A DNA stretch of 64,000 bases from Eucalyptus grandis (GCF_016545825.1 NC_052612.1:1302001-1366000), one strand, 5' to 3'; positions 1-10,874 are shown, counted from the first letter of the stretch. Program-made: numbers and translations. The notes: generated by a model not told the origin, from the sequence alone.

Positions 1-966
1 TGACATGTCACACATTTATTAACAATGTTACGTAGCATGACAACACATAATTAAAATATGAAATTTCACGGACATAATTACTCTTATTGATTAATATGAT
101 CTTCAATTCAGCACAAAGGGTATTTTTTTTTTTTTTTTTTTTTTTGGTGCCAAAGGAACCGCTTTGGCCGATAGCCGCCACGTAAACCCCCAGGTGACGC
201 TAGCCCAAGACCCACCACCAGGGCGCCACGGGTAATACACCTAATGGTCTGACAACCTCCCTGCAACTTGTGTTGCAGGGGCTTAAAACACCTGACCTTT
301 CCCTTCAAAGACAGGAGCCTACCCAATAAAGCCACCACGGCCGGTGGTGCACAAAGGGTATATTTATGTCCAATGTGTGGATTAATGTTCATGGGTATCA
401 ATCCAGATCCAATACTATTTCAAGTGTGTTTAAAAACATCGTGGGGGAAAGCTTTTGGAAAAATGTAAAAAAAAATTTGTTGAGAGGGTTTTTCCAAAAT
501 GCAAATAGCATTTGATAAGATGTAATTTATAAACATAATTTTAACTTAAATATCATTTGAAAAACACTATACTTTGTAAAGGTCCATGCTATTTTTTTTT
601 TTAAATTCTCAAACATTTGTTGACGAAACTCAGCAATACAAGACTGGCTTGCAAATAACTAAATCTAGTCTCGTTGGTGGCTCGCTTGTGGCCTGAACCT
701 GGCAACGTTGATCGAGGTGTGGGCATTTTTTAAATTATAGAAGATTAGAAAAGTTAAATTTGGAAAAAATGTATATTTATTTTTCGAAAATACTCCAAAC
801 TCAAAGTACTTTTAGGGTTTTGGAAATGCAACAAAATTCTCCAAAGAAATTTGTGGAGCCATATTTGCACTTCTCTAAGAACAATTTTTGAAGCCCAATG
901 GGCTTTGAGAAGGTGGTTTCCCAGGTGGTTTCCCAGGCCCACACTTCGCCGTCAAACGACACGTGA
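1..966. repeat. Repeat block A, copy 1 (with a SINE inside)
   Basis: This AT-rich block matches 3575-4245 and 58548-59247 over most of its length; shared landmarks are the 'caaagggtatatttatgtcc' segment, the phrase 'gaagcccaatgggctttgag' and the end 'cgtcaaacgacacgtg'. Cassette 1 joins it abruptly at about 966. Nothing in it looks coding; the short open frames are not shared between copies. It now forms the immediate 5' flank of TIR1. The block is interrupted by the SINE at 123-348. Confidence 0.8.
123..348 (-). mobile_element. tRNA-derived SINE with 12-bp target duplication
   Basis: A 226-bp insertion starts with 23 T (a poly(A) tail on the minus strand) and is flanked by perfect copies of GCACAAAGGGTA at 111-122 and 349-360. 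The same site at 58656-58667 is empty. Read on the minus strand, the 5' part holds a box A-like TGGCTTTATTGG and, about 40 nt on, a box B-like GTTTTAAGCCCC, as in Pol III promoters of tRNA-derived SINEs. The poly(A) end plus a long target duplication indicates LINE-type retrotransposition. I cannot name the family. Confidence 0.85.
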
Positions 967-1038
967 TACAGCACACTCAAAGTTACCAACCCTTTTTTCT
1001 CTTCTGGGGAGAGAGAGAGAGGTCTGGAAGTCCTAGAT

Positions 1039-1506
1039 ATGGCACACTCAAAGGCCAGAGCATCAGAAGTTCAGTACGATGTGTTCTTGAGTTTTAGTGG
1101 GGCGGATACTCGTTTTGACTTCACGAGCTTCCTCAATAGAGCCTTGAATAATGCCGGAATCTGCATATTCATGGACGAAGATGCAATCAAGGTGGGTGAT
1201 AAGATTGGTGAGACAATTCTACAAGCTATCGACAACTCCAAAATCTACATACCCATCATCTCTCAAACTTATCTTGATTGCAAATGGTGTCTCATTGAGT
1301 TTGAACGCATGATGAATAATGTGTCTCAGTCAGAGGGTAGAAAAAAGATTTTTCCCATCTTTTATAAAGTGAAACCTGGGGATGTTAAACATCGGACTCC
1401 TAGCCCAAAGAATCTTTCCTCTGAAGTCAAACTTGGGGCGTTCAAAGAGACTCTTGCAAAGGTTGGTAAAATCAAGGGATGGAAGGTCAAGGAGCGACAA
1501 AGGTAA
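1039..1506 (+). CDS. TIR1 exon 1: TIR-domain protein, intact TIR
   Basis: This exon encodes a whole plant TIR domain. Plant TIR domains cleave NAD+ to make immune signals in the cytosol or nucleus; activity here is inferred. Visible landmarks: strand A YDVFLSF (residues 13-19), BB-loop stretch DEDAIKVGDKI (46-56), strand C KIYIPIIS (68-75), WCLIEF (83-88) whose Glu87 matches the proposed catalytic Glu of plant TIR NADases, and strand D IFPIFYKV (104-111). The usual Leu after that Glu is Phe. I chose the ATG at 1039 because MAHSK or a close form starts all six copies. The splice donor lies at 1503 (CAAAG|GTAAAA); without splicing, the TAA at 1504 ends a 155-residue TIR-only protein. With splicing, exon 2 at 2106 adds ten residues before a stop. 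The normal leader block is missing upstream. Confidence 0.85.
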   Translation: MAHSKARASEVQYDVFLSFSGADTRFDFTSFLNRALNNAGICIFMDEDAIKVGDKIGETILQAIDNSKIYIPIISQTYLDCKWCLIEFERMMNNVSQSEGRKKIFPIFYKVKPGDVKHRTPSPKNLSSEVKLGAFKETLAKVGKIKGWKVKERQR

Positions 1507-2105
1507 AACTACCTTTAAGATGCCTGCCTAATTCTTCTTCTTCTTCTTCTTCTTTATGTTTTTTTTTTTTTAGTTTTTTTAGTTTTTTGTTTTAGGGGAT
1601 AAAACATTCCCTATCAAATCATTTATTTTCTCCTTCTTTTTTTAAATGCAAAATTTTGAAAACTACCTCCAACTACAAGTGCTGCTCCTATTGAACTTTA
1701 CATCCTCTACTCGAGACATCTTCCCTAATATTTCAGTCGCTGGGGAATTTGTCATGGGTTTTGGGGTCATTCAATTTGTCATCACCAAATTGCAGTGTTC
1801 AATGGATGACCTTGAATTTGTCTACATTTTCTCAGTTCCCGATTCTCCCTATTACGAGTGCTAAAAATCTTTTCCAGGCTTAGCTATAGATGCCGAAATT
1901 GCTTGGGCATTATGTGGTAGCCACTTCGTAATTTCGGCGGTCTTGTAAACCACCACCTATAGAAAAACGCATCCGATGAACTGAATTCTACTAAATTAGC
2001 CTATACTTGTTATTCAGTGTATTTAGATATCCTTTGTAACCACGCGTGATGCATGGGTATGAATTAAATCTAGTGAACAAATGAAAGTGCTTTTGTGTAT
2101 GGTAG

Positions 2106-2262
2106 CCAAGTAGAAATTGTCGATTTGGTCGTTTAAAAGGTTTTGGAGGAGCTAGGCAGAAAGATGAGTCACCGACTAAGTATCTGATTGAGCTCGATGA
2201 CTTGACACAATCACTTAAAGACTCTTTGAATCGCGCAGAGAGGATACGATATCTTCTTCTTT
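2106..2262 (+). pseudogene. TIR1 exon 2, broken
   Basis: An acceptor (gtatggtag|CC) joins in phase with exon 1 and gives S-Q-V-E-I-V-D-L-V-V, then TAA at 2134. In TIR4 and TIR5 the corresponding stretch continues VxRKVLEELGR. A second lesion lies near 2160, where one A of 'gcagaaaagatgag' is lost. So TIR1 can only make a protein of about 164 residues if spliced. The segment is otherwise clearly homologous to 10730-10868 and 40331-40469. Confidence 0.75.
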
Positions 2263-2529
2263 GTCAATATACAATAAACACGTGTGATGCTATAATTTGG
2301 TAAAACTACATAAATTGCAAGAAGTTAAAACCATTCTGAAATTTATGTGGACAAAAATAGATTTTTTAATCATTTAGTGTTCCTTCAACATGTTCTTTTT
2401 AATTTGAAATGTTGTTTCCTATATATTAAATAAGCACACGAATGTAAGTATCATGAATTGTAAGTTTGAAATTCATTTCTCGCTGTACAAGTCATTGTTG
2501 GACATTATGTGATGCGATAAGTGTTCTTT

Positions 2530-2530
<1 letters not shown>

Positions 2531-2567
<37 letters not shown>
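2531..2567. repeat. (AT)n microsatellite
   Basis: About 18 AT units lie downstream of TIR1. Cassettes 2 and 3 have T-rich runs at the matching place (11138-11161, 27270-27279), so this is a copy-specific expansion. Confidence 0.9.
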
Positions 2568-2568
<1 letters not shown>

Positions 2569-3207
2569 GTCATGCTATTTAGCAATAATAGCCCTCTGTT
2601 TTTTTTTTTTTTAACAGAATAATAGCCCTCTTGAATATTCACATTGTTGCGTAATAGCCCGTAGATTTTGTAAATGGTATAGCTTACCCCCTACCTTCAC
2701 TAGCTTTTCAATCTGCTCCCAGCTTCTCCGGCGTACTCTAGTTCCATTTTAGAAATTTTTCTCACCAAAAAATGTGATTTATCTGTCCAATTGCCCTGCA
2801 AATAGAAAATGAAGTTTTAAATATTGACATGGCTTAAGTTGACGGTTTCTCAAATAGTGTATGAAATTTTACTTGCCATACCACCTTGACTACAATTTTT
2901 CTTTGTTAGATACAAAATAATCTTAGAAGCAACACTTGTCTACATGTGGATAAAGCCTTATATGAAGCACATAGATGTGGTAGTTTATGTGTGCGAATAG
3001 GAATTACTCAAGCTAAATGTCACTATCCTATTTAAAAGAGGAATTTTTCTTTTTTCTAAACTCTATTGACCCCATTACTCGAGTATATGCAGCAGAATAA
3101 AGAAAATGTTTCACAAGCGACCTAATCCATACTTGATTAGATGATTAGAAGATTAGCATTATTTTAATTGTGTAGTGCTTAAAACTAATGTGGAATTTTA
3201 ACGTGGT

Positions 3208-3560
3208 CAAGTGCAGGAGGATATTGGAGGGAGAGAGAGGAGTGAAAGCAGAAGAAGTATGGAGTTGATACGCGTGGAGAGAACGACGAAGTACGTGAAG
3301 CGAGGGACGGGTGGAGGGGAGGTCTGGAAATACGAGAAGTGCGTGCAGGAGGAGTGGAGGAGTAGAGAAACGAGCGTAGGCAAAGAAAGGGAGGAGGTTG
3401 GGAAATACAAGAAGGGCATGCAGGAGGAGCGGAGGAGGAGGAGGAGGAGGAGGAATCTAGGCAAAGGACGGGAGGAGGAGTCGTGGAAGAGAGAGAGAGA
3501 GAGTAGGCAGAGAAAGGGAGCACGGGAAGTACATGGAGTACATGCAGGACGCGCATGTTA
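3208..3560 (+). repeat. Purine-rich low-complexity block, cassette 1
   Basis: G and A make up nearly all of this stretch, with imperfect GAGGAGGAG and 'aggcaaagaaaggga' motifs. The same block closes cassettes 2, 3, 4 and 5 (12045-14070, 27890-28205, 41745-42085, 52858-53225). It is open in a forward frame and in reverse frames only because it is short of T on this strand; I do not regard it as coding. Confidence 0.75.
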
Positions 3561-3574
3561 ATTATTGCACAATG

Positions 3575-4245
3575 TATATAATCTTCAATTTAGCGAGAAA
3601 GGGTATATTTATGTCCAATGTATGGATTAATGTTCACGAGTATCAATCCAAAAGTTAAAAAAAAAAAAAAAAAAAAAAATGGGGAAAGCTTTTGGGGAAA
3701 TGTAAATAATTTTATAGGTGAGAGGGTTTTTCCAAAATGTAAATAATGTTTGGTAATGTATAATCTAAAACATTAACTTTAACTTAGATACCATTTGTAA
3801 AGGATCTTTGCTATTTTTTTTTTTTTTTTTTTTTTTAAATTTCAAACATTTCCCGGCGAAACTCAGTCCCAAAGCTGGCCGCCGCCAACACAAGATTGCC
3901 TTGCCGCAGCCAATCTACCGTTGCTGGTGGGCCTTGCTGGTGGCCCACTAGTGGCCTGAACCCGGTGACATCAATTGAGATGTGGATATTTTCGAAATTA
4001 TAAACGACAAACGAAAGTAAAGTTGGAAGGGAAAATGTGTTTATACTTCGGAAATACTCAAAATTCAAAGTGCTTTTGAACTTTGCTTTGGGCCAAAGAT
4101 TTAGAGGATTTCGGGACTGCAACAAAATTCTCCAGAAGGAATCCGTCAGAACCGTATTTGCACTTCTCTAAGAACAATTTTTAAAGCCCAATGGGCTTTG
4201 AGAAGGTGGTTCCCAAGCCCACACTTCGCCGTCGAACGACACGTG
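3575..4245. repeat. Repeat block A, copy 2
   Basis: This is homologous to 90-966 and to 58640-59247 and lacks the SINE. Together with copy 1 it brackets cassette 1 as a direct repeat. Two long A and T runs (3658-3680, 3817-3837) are private to this copy. No gene is seen. Confidence 0.8.
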
Positions 4246-4566
4246 GCGAAATTGGAGGGAGAGTTGACGGGGACAACCCCGCCCTACCCGGTCGACAAAT
4301 TTGAAGCCCGCGGCCTCGCCGACCAAGCCCAACCCCCACCCCCACCCGCCCCCGTGCCCTTTCCACGCTTGACTAAGGCGTTGCTACTCCGCAAATGCCC
4401 TCCCTCTCTCCCTTATTTACCCGAATGCCACCCCGGTCGTCGCCGTAATTTCGGTGACTCCACGAGGACCGTCGAGTCCAAATGTGGGGAGAATTTGGGA
4501 ATCGTCATCATGGTAGTGTAGCGCAGGTGCAGGTACGGCAGCGAAGGAAGCGAAGCTTCTCTGTAA

Positions 4567-4598
<32 letters not shown>

Positions 4599-5060
4599 CT
4601 AGCGCGTTTTCGCGTTCTCACCTCTTCGGGCGATCGCCTCCTTTTGACTTCGTCGCGATGGAGAAGAAGGACGATCCGACATTTTCCGGGAAACTGCTCG
4701 ATTCGCGTGTTCTTCTGACTCGCGACGCGTGAGGGAATTTTTGCTCGGATTCTATTGCAGACGGTCGCGGAATTCGTGATTGCGGTGGTTGGGTAGGTGC
4801 GTGCGTCCCTGCGCCCGTCGATCCCCGAACTAGGTCGGAATTCCCTCTTGATCGACGCAAATTTATGCGTCTTTTGATCGTGCTGCTGCTTTCGATTGCT
4901 TGAACTTGGTTCTAGTTAGGATTTTGCAGCTGTTTTCTTTTTTTTTTCTCCGGCGAGTTTTAGGTTTCGCGCTTCCTGAACCGGTTCGTTGCTTCTGCAA
5001 TGGAACCAGCGTTAACTCTGTCTCGATGAGTAATCGTGGTGTCCTACTCCTCATTAGCTT
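4246..5060 (+). other. 5' end of an unidentified gene (leader, CT tract, first coding exon)
   Basis: GC-rich sequence leads into a (CT)n tract at 4568-4594, typical of plant 5' leaders, then an ATG at 4658 opening MEKKDDPTFSGKLLDSR. The frame closes at a TGA after eight more codons. At 59655 the same start runs on into GFVASAMEPAL and further, because about 275 bp (roughly 4709-4985) is missing there. The extra stretch here may be an intron or an insertion. I do not recognise the protein. Both copies sit directly after a block A, so A plus this start form one duplicated segment. Confidence 0.5.
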
Positions 5061-5694
5061 AGCTGCGGGTTTTTGAGAGATGATGCCGGAGATGGGGTTC
5101 AATTGCGTGTCACGCTTGCGTTTCGACGGTGTTGCCACTTTCCATGGATGAAGACACACGCTAGCGCTTCAAGTTAGGGTCTTGGTTTGGAATGAAAGAT
5201 ATGTTCTTCTAAGCGTAGCCGTTCCGTTCGGTTCGGTTCGGTTCCATATTGATGTTCTAGCAATTTTGAGTCTTTTAACTGCGGGAACATGGTGGTTTCT
5301 GTATCACCTTTCTATGAGTTTGCAAGTTTTAGATTATTTCACTGTTAATTGGCTGATGAATAGCATCATGCGTGGTGGGGCTATACATGACACGTGGAAA
5401 CTTTCTTCACCAGAGATGTGGGCGCAGCTTCTTGTTTTTCCTCCATTACTTTGTTGAATTAGGGATACATAATTTCTTAAATTACAAGGAAGAATGAGCG
5501 GTTTTTGTTTTCTTCTTTTGTGATTGAGAATAGATAATTACTCATGTGCTTGAGCAGTCAGTCCATCTCATGTTTCTCCTTGCCTTGTTGATTGAGTGGT
5601 GTTCTTCTACTTTATCAAGATTAGATTGTGATCATGGTATCACTTTGCAAAGTGAATTTGATGAAATTGGTTTTTATAGGTTGATCTCTCATCA

Positions 5695-6060
5695 TAATCA
5701 GTTCTTGCAGATTAGGGTACAGTGCGCGCACCATCCTTGCTTGCACAGTGTTTACCTGGGTTCACGCCCCATGACCGTGGGAGTCAGTGGTATATATAGT
5801 CTGTGGTATATCTGATAGTGAATTAGGCCTGCCTTCTCCAGCTGTGGAAATTCTTCCGTCCAAGGTAATGTATATACTCTGTGGTATATCTGATAGTGAA
5901 TTCAACCAGTGAACTTAAAAAGGTTCACCTTGTGATGCTTCATGACACCTGAATATTCTTCTTGTCCAATGTGCAGACAACTCATCCTTACAAAGGCACA
6001 AGGTTTCAGGATGTGCCCGAACAAGATATGATGAAGTATGATTACCTGACTTAATGTGAA
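5695..6060 (+). pseudogene. Two candidate exons of an unidentified gene
   Basis: A frame ending PSPAVEILPSK meets a donor (AAG|GTAATG) near 5863. A good acceptor (gtgcag|ACAAC) at 5976 then opens TTHPYKGTRFQDVPEQDMM, with a possible donor GTATGA near 6038. The second exon recurs at about 30606, 43360 and 54495 (RFQDVPEQ in units 3 and 5), where only its later part survives after the PPR scrap. I do not recognise the product. It may belong with the gene start at 4658 and with the gene X exons of units 3 to 5; that is inference from shared order. Confidence 0.4.
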
Positions 6061-6860
6061 AAACATTGGATCAGCATTTAAATTAGGGGAAAATCTCTCC
6101 TTCCCCCGCCAGTGAGGTGTGTTGAGGCAAAACCGTCAAATTTATCACTAAAGGATGTATCATTGAGCCCAATTAAGTATCGAGATAATATGTTCCATTT
6201 CCTTTTCTCACGGGGGGATAATTGAGGCAAGTCCTGATGAATGAAGACATGAAGCAAAATGAAATCGATTCAACACAAGAAGGTTCTATCGTTCCTAAAT
6301 TAGTCCAATTCAAGTTTGAAATGCAAGTAATATGTCCCATCTCTTGTAGGACAAGGTGCACATCAACCGCGGAAGCGACATAATTTAAGATTTTTTATGG
6401 TATTAACCTCAAAAAGAATTGGACCCAATTAACTATGGTCTTTGGAATAATTTGAAATTTGGAAACGTAGAAGTTCATTTGCTGCTTCTTTGTTCCTTGT
6501 ACCTACGGGCGACACAATACGTAAAATTGGAGTTGATTTTGAGGTCAGGGATGGAAGATCGAAGAGTGAAGATTAGAGGAGGTGATTTGGAAATTAGGTC
6601 AAGAAAATTTCAACATCTCATGTGGATTGGGAGGGAGCTGAAGATCTATGTGGCCATTCTTGTTGGAGTTCTTTCTCGACTTTTGCAGGTCGCATATCAC
6701 AAAGTCACTTTGGGCGAGAGGGTTGTCAAGCTGTCCAAGCTGTCCACATGCGGGGTGATGTCACCGGCGTCGGCTACCATACAATGGACATTCATCTATG
6801 AGCACATACTACCGCTAGCCATGGACTTGAACTAGGGGCTTAAAAGGCAGGCGCAAGATC
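6060..6860 (+). repeat. Shared noncoding tail of gene X, first copy
   Basis: 6130-6380 matches parts of 30750-30960, 43495-43740 and 54635-54890 (landmark 'atgaatgaagacatgaagca'). 6400-6690 matches 34140-34440, 46200-46500 and 57780-58050 (landmark 'gaagttcatttgctgcttct'). Here the two parts are adjacent, while in units 3 to 5 about 3 kb separates them, so this is a condensed or rearranged copy. 6690-6835 carries an open frame that I do not recognise. Confidence 0.55.
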
Positions 6861-6959
6861 TCGTATGATGGAACTCACGGTTATGGACCTGAACAAACCC
6901 ATTAGCATGAAGCATTTTTTTTTTTATCCCTCATTTTGGAAGAAATAAAGGTATTTACA

Positions 6960-7330
6960 TGCTTAAAATTCAAAATATTGGACTTGCATTGGCTAAGGAA
7001 ATGCAATTGTATTTCCGCAAAATTCTTCAATAAAACAAAATTTACCAAATGGTAGTTAAGGACATATAAAGGTCAAGGACTTCAAAAAGTAGTTTCCGAA
7101 ACCACCCTTGTTGTCAAATGACACGTGGCAAATAAATGCCAATGTTTTTCCTTTTAAAAAAAATAATTTTAAGTTTTTTTTTAAAATTTAAATCTGAATT
7201 TAATTTAAATTTAACTTATATTTTGATAAAAATATCCGATAATTTGGAAATGTTGATGGAACTCTCCCGCCCTACACGGTCCACAAATTTGAGGCCATGG
7301 AAAGACAAGATAAGACACTCCTTTTTAGGT
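6960..7330. repeat. Diverged scrap of block A and the gene start
   Basis: 'caaatgacacgtggcaaa' near 7117 and 'cccgccctacacggtccac' near 7268 match the A-to-gene-start junction at 4240-4300 and 59240-59300. About 110 bp of AT-rich sequence (7135-7250) separates the two parts here. No open frame is conserved. Confidence 0.5.
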
Positions 7331-7826
7331 CGATTAGTGGAAGATTGCGACCCAATCTCGATTATCAATTGGCATCTGAATCTCTATTAGTGGAAGCTTC
7401 CCCTAATTGAGATTCACACGCCATTCGGGCATTCAATGCTTGGATCGGTGCCTGGAAAAAAACAATAACTGCTATTACCTGTCCTAAATTAGTGGACATC
7501 TTGCTTCGAAGTAGCCGTTACTGTTTTTTCATGCAACAAAGACCTTTTTCCATGTACGGCTTTTTTTTTTTTTTTTTGGGAGGAAATCGGTAGAGTTACT
7601 CAGCCGGCTTCAATTTTGACTCAGTGTTTTTATTTTATTTTACTTTAAATTTCTATGTTTCCTCATCAGCGCAATCGTGCTCCATGTGCGGACATCGGTG
7701 AACTCTGATTGGTGTTTTCGGCGCTCTGAGTGAGGAGTAGTCAACCGGCATGTCTTATTACCGAAGGAAGGCGCTCTTAGTTAAATCTTTAAAAGCAGAA
7801 GATGAAACCGACGGGGAATCCTAGAC

Positions 7827-7857
<31 letters not shown>

Positions 7858-8700
7858 CGGGTGAAAAACAGGGCAAGCGTGACGAATCTTGGCGGCGTTA
7901 AAATAAGATGAACGATGTACGCGTTAGCAGCTCTTAGAATGGAGAAAAGAATACAGCTAAGTGGTCCTTTTCATGGGTATTCAAATCACATGCGTGAGGT
8001 CCCAATCTTTAAAAAAAATATTAACGTCATTACATAAATCTATTAAATTTAAAAATAAAAAAACACTTAAACCATTAAATTTACAACTAATAATGAAATT
8101 ATTGTGCAATGAAATGCCTTCTAATTCCTTTTGCTGAAATTAAATTACTCTAGAATGACTCTCCAGTGACCTAGAATTAAGACCAATAATAAGTAAAGAG
8201 AAACTCAAGATAAGAATAATGAATTAGAAGATAGATGAAGGCGTGCAGGGACCTAAAATATTACAAAATTAATCTCAAGATCACATGAGTCAAAGCTAAA
8301 ATTAAAATAAATAAAAAAGAAAAACAATTCTCAGCCGATTTTCTTCGGCCGGAGAATAATGTAGACTACTTGAAAAGTTTCAATTGAGTTCTTCATATAT
8401 TTCTTATTATTGGAATATTATTATCACTTTGATTTGTTTCTTTGAATAAGACAAGAAAATCATTTTTAAATGGACAATGCATTTTCATATAATAAAAACA
8501 AAGAAACTTGTTAACCAAGTCTCCACGTAGAAATGATGTGTCGCTGTTAAGGTACCGAATATTTTGTCAATGGGAGCCGAAAGTCAAATGCGGAAGCCAT
8601 CGAATTCGAGGATTATCATACGCTAACGTCAGATTTCCTTATCGGGAGGCTAGCCTGAGAGTCACCCACCCCGAGACGGCCTTTACATAAGCGAAGCCGC
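7331..8700. other. Noncoding stretch, partly repeated near 59850-61150
   Basis: I see no gene. A (GA)n tract lies at 7829-7857. From about 7795 ('gcagaagatgaaaccgacgg') to 8330 the sequence matches 59840-59890 plus 60610-61140, the second of which is interrupted by a transposon. 8330-8700 is AT-rich and then rises in GC toward the leader block of cassette 2. Confidence 0.6.
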
Positions 8701-9823
8701 TCGCTCGTGTTGATCCTACGCGCATCTGCACTCATCGACGTCGCAGCTCCAGCCCGTGATCGACGACGACGGCACTGCCCCCCACTTCCGAAGCCTGCCG
8801 CTTGCCACCGTCGCCTCCTTTCCTCGAACGAGTTACTTCGCTGTCCAACCCGCGACGTCACCGCCCCCACATCAACGACACCGAAGCTCCTGCCCCGACG
8901 AGCTCCGACAACACTACCCTCTCCTATCTGTTGGCATTCCTCTCTCTCCAGGAAAATTCCTCCCTCAAATTTGGGATTCTGAAGCTGAAAGCCTGTTTTT
9001 GGCTGTTTTTCTTTTCTAGGCCCTGGATTTCTTTTTTTCTCTCTCTCCCAATCAAATTTGGGATTCTTTTTTCGCCGGGCCCAGCCCGGCGGGAGGCCGT
9101 TGTGTCCATCGCCGAACCTAACGAGCTGCCGCTGCTTCCCCCACCTCCAGCTACCGGAGATGACGCGGCTTCTCTCTGTCCCCAGCCGCTGCTGTTGCAT
9201 CGTGCTCCCGAGCCAACAGTGCTTGCGATCCTTCCTCGTGACGACGAAACCACTTTCTGTTTTCGCAGGTTCTCTCGGCGTCCCTTGCGGCTTCGTCTTG
9301 CATCGCCACCCGTGGCTTGGAAAAGTCACTACCGAGACAAGATGAGATGAGCTGTGTCACAAATCGTCGGCCGAATCACCGCCACGTGCACCTTGCCGAA
9401 CTACCACCGTGGTCATCCTTTGCCCGGGAGCACTGTACGGGTCATCTCGAGCCGATTCCAATGGAGTCCAAATTTGGCACTATTATCCTGTGTACAGGTA
9501 AAGTCTCGTCCGAATTTATTTGTGTTTTTGCATGTAACTGTGCACTCTGAGCAGAATCGCCTTCGCTAAATCTATTTGCACAGGCCTTCAGCTGTCGGAT
9601 GATCTTTTTTCTTCTTCTTTTTTCGCGTCTGTGTAATATACAGTATACTTCTGAGGATCTCCATCTTCACTGGATTATTGGTCATTTGTGTGTGCTCTGC
9701 TGCGGAAGCATTCCAAAAACCTCAGCTTACTTCTTAGCTAAGGCCACGCCGCACCAAGTTACCAACCTTCTTTTCTCTTTTTGGGGGAGAGAGATCGATC
9801 TAGAAGTAATACGCTTCCCAGAT
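8700..9823 (+). promoter_or_regulatory. Conserved GC-rich leader block of cassette 2
   Basis: About 1.1 kb upstream of TIR2 matches 38290-39316, 48990-50098 and 61380-62446. Landmarks in order: 'cgcagctccagcccgtga', 'tcaaatttgggattctgaag', 'catcgccgaacctaacg', a probable splice donor after 'cctgtgtacag' near 9500, then 'ttccaaaaacctcagct' and a GA tract just before the ATG. Frames over it differ in stops and indels between copies, so I read it as promoter, leader exon and leader intron and not as coding. A 237-codon minus-strand frame here is not supported. Confidence 0.55.
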
Positions 9824-10291
9824 ATGGCACACTTGAAGGCCACAGCATCAGAAGTTCAGTACGGTTTGTTCTTGAGTTTTAGTGGAGATGATACTCGTTA
9901 TAACTTCATAGGCTTCCTCCATCAAGGCTTAGAAAAAGCTAGAATCCGTGTATTCAGGGACGAAGATGAAATCAAGGTGGGTGATAAGATTGGCAAGACA
10001 ATTCTACAAGCTATCGACAACTCCAAATTCTACATACCCATTATCTCTCAAACTTATCCTGACCGCAAATGGTGTCTCATCGAGCTTGAACGTATGATGA
10101 ACAATGTCTCTAGGTCAAAGGATAGAAAAAGGATTTTCCCCATCTTTTACAAAGTGGAACCTGGAGATGTCAAACATCGGACTCCACATCCGGAGAATAT
10201 TTTCTCCAAAGTTGAACTTAGGAAATTCAAAAGGGCTCTCGCAAAAGTTGGTAAAATCAAAGGATGGAAAGTCCACGAGCAACAAAGGTAA
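9824..10291 (+). CDS. TIR2 exon 1: TIR-domain protein, intact
   Basis: This is an intact TIR domain the same length as TIR1 (155 codons to the stop overlapping the donor). It keeps the BB-loop stretch DEDEIKVGDKI, strand C FYIPIIS, WCLIEL with the Glu matching the plant TIR NADase catalytic residue, and IFPIFYKVEPGDVKHRT. Strand A reads YGLFLSF where most copies have YDVFLSF, so an otherwise constant Asp is lost. The frame is open upstream to 9599, but the ATG at 9824 matches the start in all copies. The donor is at 10288 (AAAG|GTAAAA) and joins exon 2 at 10730 in phase. This is the best-preserved gene of the array; the spliced product has 202 residues if exon 2 is read to its own stop. Confidence 0.88.
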   Translation: MAHLKATASEVQYGLFLSFSGDDTRYNFIGFLHQGLEKARIRVFRDEDEIKVGDKIGKTILQAIDNSKFYIPIISQTYPDRKWCLIELERMMNNVSRSKDRKRIFPIFYKVEPGDVKHRTPHPENIFSKVELRKFKRALAKVGKIKGWKVHEQQR

Positions 10292-10729
10292 AACTATCTT
10301 TAAGATCCCCATGGCACCGGCCGGCAGATCATTGCTATCCGTGACACTAACCTAATTCTTCTTCTTTTTATTTTATTTTATTATTTTTTTAGGGAAAAAC
10401 ATTGCCTAATCAAATTATTTATTTTATTCTTTTAATCGGAAAATGATTCTTCTATTATAGGTGCTGAAAATCTTTTCCAGGCTTAGCTACAAATGCCGAA
10501 CTTTTGCTTGTCCCTTGGTAATTTTGGTCATCGTGTAAACCGATAATGTATAGAAGAACACATCCAATGAATTCTACTAAATTAGCTTGTACATATTATT
10601 CAGTGCATTTAGATATCCTTTGTGACGTACTTCAATTTTTTCAAAGTTTAAGACAGAAAAAATCAACATTCCACGTGTGATGATGAATTTAATCCTGTCA
10701 ACTAATGAAAGCGCTTTTGTGTTTGGCAG

Positions 10730-10874
10730 CCAAATAGAAATTGTCGATAAAGTTGTTCAAAAAGTTCTGGAGGTGTTGGGTAGAAAAGAAGAATCAGAGA
10801 TTGAGTATCCAATTGAACTTGATGACTTGACACAGTCACTTGAAGACTCTTTGAATCTCGTAAACAAGGTATGA
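10730..10874 (+). CDS. TIR2 exon 2: short C-terminal extension
   Basis: Acceptor gtttggcag|C joins exon 1 in phase and gives SQIEIVDKVVQKVLEVLGR, then a charged tail ending LTQSLEDSLNLVNK. A good donor follows (AAG|GTATGA at 10869); unspliced, the frame ends V-stop at 10872. In plant TIR-NB-LRR genes this place holds the helix that leads into the NB-ARC domain. Here no P-loop or other NB-ARC motif follows in the next kilobases, so the exon is either the last one or a relic of a longer receptor. Confidence 0.75.

Noticed and set aside
8616..9329. A 237-codon minus-strand open frame across the TIR2 leader block
   Set aside because: The frame is not kept in the homologous blocks at 38.3, 49 and 61.4 kb. 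The sequence is GC-rich, where chance frames are long, and the translation is Arg/Gly-rich with no motif.
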